NCBI GenBank assembly: GCA_964547975.1
Contig: CAZJRM010000277.1
Location: 1 to 6,147, forward strand
DNA: 6,147 bases
Origin: CAYJPV01 sp964547975
GTDB taxonomy: Bacteria; Acidobacteriota; Vicinamibacteria; Vicinamibacterales; JAKQTR01
Direction: 5' to 3'
Program-made: the position numbers and the translations under genes
The notes under the pieces: model-generated
What the model was told of the DNA's origin: nothing
Seen by the model: the letters and a program-made list of their open reading frames with translations, nothing else
Databases searched by the model: none
Shown here: piece after piece, positions 5,454-6,147 of the stretch
Layout of the letters: the number at the start of each line of letters is the position of its first letter
Position numbering within the stretch: position 1 is the first letter of the stretch

Positions 5454-6147
5454 ATGCGAGCGAAGTGGCTGGTCTTCAGCCTGATCGTCTGTCTGGGCCT
5501 GGCGTTCGCGCCCATGGCCGCCCAGCAACCTGCGCCGGCGGCCCCGGCCGCGTCCCAGGCAGCGCCCGCCGTTCCGGCGGCGAAGAAAGCCATGGAACTC
5601 GGCGACATCCTGGCGTGGAAACAACTCGGCGCGGGGACGCTGTCGAACGACGGGAACTGGGTGGCCTACCGCGTGACCCCGCTCGAGGGAGACAGCGAGT
5701 TCATCGTCCGGTCGCTGACGAGCGACAAGGAGCACCGGTTCCCGGTGGGGGAGGCGTCCGGCGGCGGCTTCATGGGAATGGCCTCGCCGTTCTCGGACGA
5801 CGCGAAGTGGGTCGCCGTGACGGTGGCGCCGACGCGCGCCGAGGCGGCCCGGCTGAAGAAGCAGCGCAAGGCGCCACACAACAAGCTGCGGCTGATGGAC
5901 CTCGCGACGGGCAAGGACGTTACCATCGAGAATGTGAGGCGCTTTGCGTTTGCCGGCGAGCGCGGCGGATGGATCGCCATCCAGAAGGATCCGGCGGACG
6001 CGCCCGGCGGCGCGCCTTCGGGCCCGCCGGCTGCCGGTCCCGGCGGTCCCGGCGCCTCCGGCGGCGCGGGCGATCGCCCGACGGGGACGGACCTCATCCT
6101 GCGTGTGCTGGCGACGGGCCGCGAGCTCAACATCGGCAACGTCAGCG
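5454..6147 (+). CDS. Secreted S9 (prolyl oligopeptidase) family serine peptidase, N-terminal part
   Basis: An open frame of 231 complete codons runs off the right edge. AAGGAG (5442-5447) lies 6 bases before the ATG, a strong ribosome binding site. Residues 1-24 form a signal peptide (MRAKW, hydrophobic 6-19, likely cut after MAA at 21-23). An Ala/Pro/Gln-rich linker follows (about 24-44), then the start of a beta-propeller: 'MELGDILAWKQLGAGTLSNDGNWVAYR', residues 47-73, matches the 'L..EDIL.WK.......SPDG.WVAY' entry of S9 exopeptidases, followed by 'PLEGDSEFIVR' and a second blade at 'SPFSDDAKWVAVTV' (111-124). Residues about 179-209 are a Gly/Pro/Ala-rich insertion between strands. The propeller gates access to an alpha/beta-hydrolase domain whose Ser-Asp-His triad would lie beyond this window. 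The likely role is breakdown of peptides in the periplasm or outside the cell. The family call rests on the propeller N-terminus only. Confidence 0.8.
   Translation, partial: MRAKWLVFSLIVCLGLAFAPMAAQQPAPAAPAASQAAPAVPAAKKAMELGDILAWKQLGAGTLSNDGNWVAYRVTPLEGDSEFIVRSLTSDKEHRFPVGEASGGGFMGMASPFSDDAKWVAVTVAPTRAEAARLKKQRKAPHNKLRLMDLATGKDVTIENVRRFAFAGERGGWIAIQKDPADAPGGAPSGPPAAGPGGPGASGGAGDRPTGTDLILRVLATGRELNIGNVS

Noticed and set aside
4314..5879. Minus-strand open frame of 521 codons spanning the PIG-L and S9 genes
   Set aside because: It crosses a divergent intergenic gap and lies opposite two genes with clear catalytic or family motifs. Its translation is Arg/Ala/Ser-rich with no domain, a typical GC-rich shadow.

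Overview
The window is GC-rich and gene-dense. Third codon positions are mostly G or C, and long open frames run through every frame as a result. The gene content is a HAD phosphatase, a TPR/DUF3108 envelope protein, an erythromycin-esterase-like lipoprotein with a BcrA/B-type ABC exporter, a PIG-L/LmbE deacetylase and a secreted S9 prolyl-oligopeptidase-type peptidase. The start of the S9 protein (Pro/Ala linker, then an 'ED/GDILAWK' type propeller entry) resembles exported S9 peptidases common in Acidobacteriota. I therefore favour a high-GC Acidobacteriota-like Gram-negative bacterium, but this is inference from gene style and not a phylogenetic result.

Layout, left to right. At 1-51 (minus) is the N-terminus of a HAD hydrolase that leaves the window. 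A 96-base divergent gap holds a 7-bp dyad. At 148-1587 (plus) is a 479-residue exported TPR + DUF3108 protein. Only 3 bases later, convergent with it, ends a three-gene minus-strand operon, which reads from right to left: an erythromycin-esterase-family lipoprotein (4534-3272), an ABC ATPase (3269-2346) and a six-helix ABC-2 permease (2349-1591). These three genes are separated by +2 bases and by a 4-base ATGA overlap, so they are almost certainly co-transcribed and translationally coupled. A 107-base divergent gap (4535-4641) carries an extended -10-like element and five degenerate heptad repeats. At 4642-5409 (plus) is a PIG-L family zinc deacetylase, followed after 44 bases by the first 231 codons of a secreted S9 peptidase (5454 to the window end).

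The part most worth attention is the minus-strand operon. It couples an EreA/B-fold lipoprotein, whose usual W-A-H-N-x-H motif is altered to W-A-A-T-S-H, to an exporter ATPase with a glutamate in place of the Q-loop glutamine (an 'E-loop', as in lantibiotic/bacitracin immunity transporters). This looks like a possible two-part antimicrobial-handling or envelope-stress module, with a surface enzyme or binding protein plus an exporter. The function remains a hypothesis. No RNA genes, CRISPR arrays, insertion sequences or convincing intrinsic terminators were seen.
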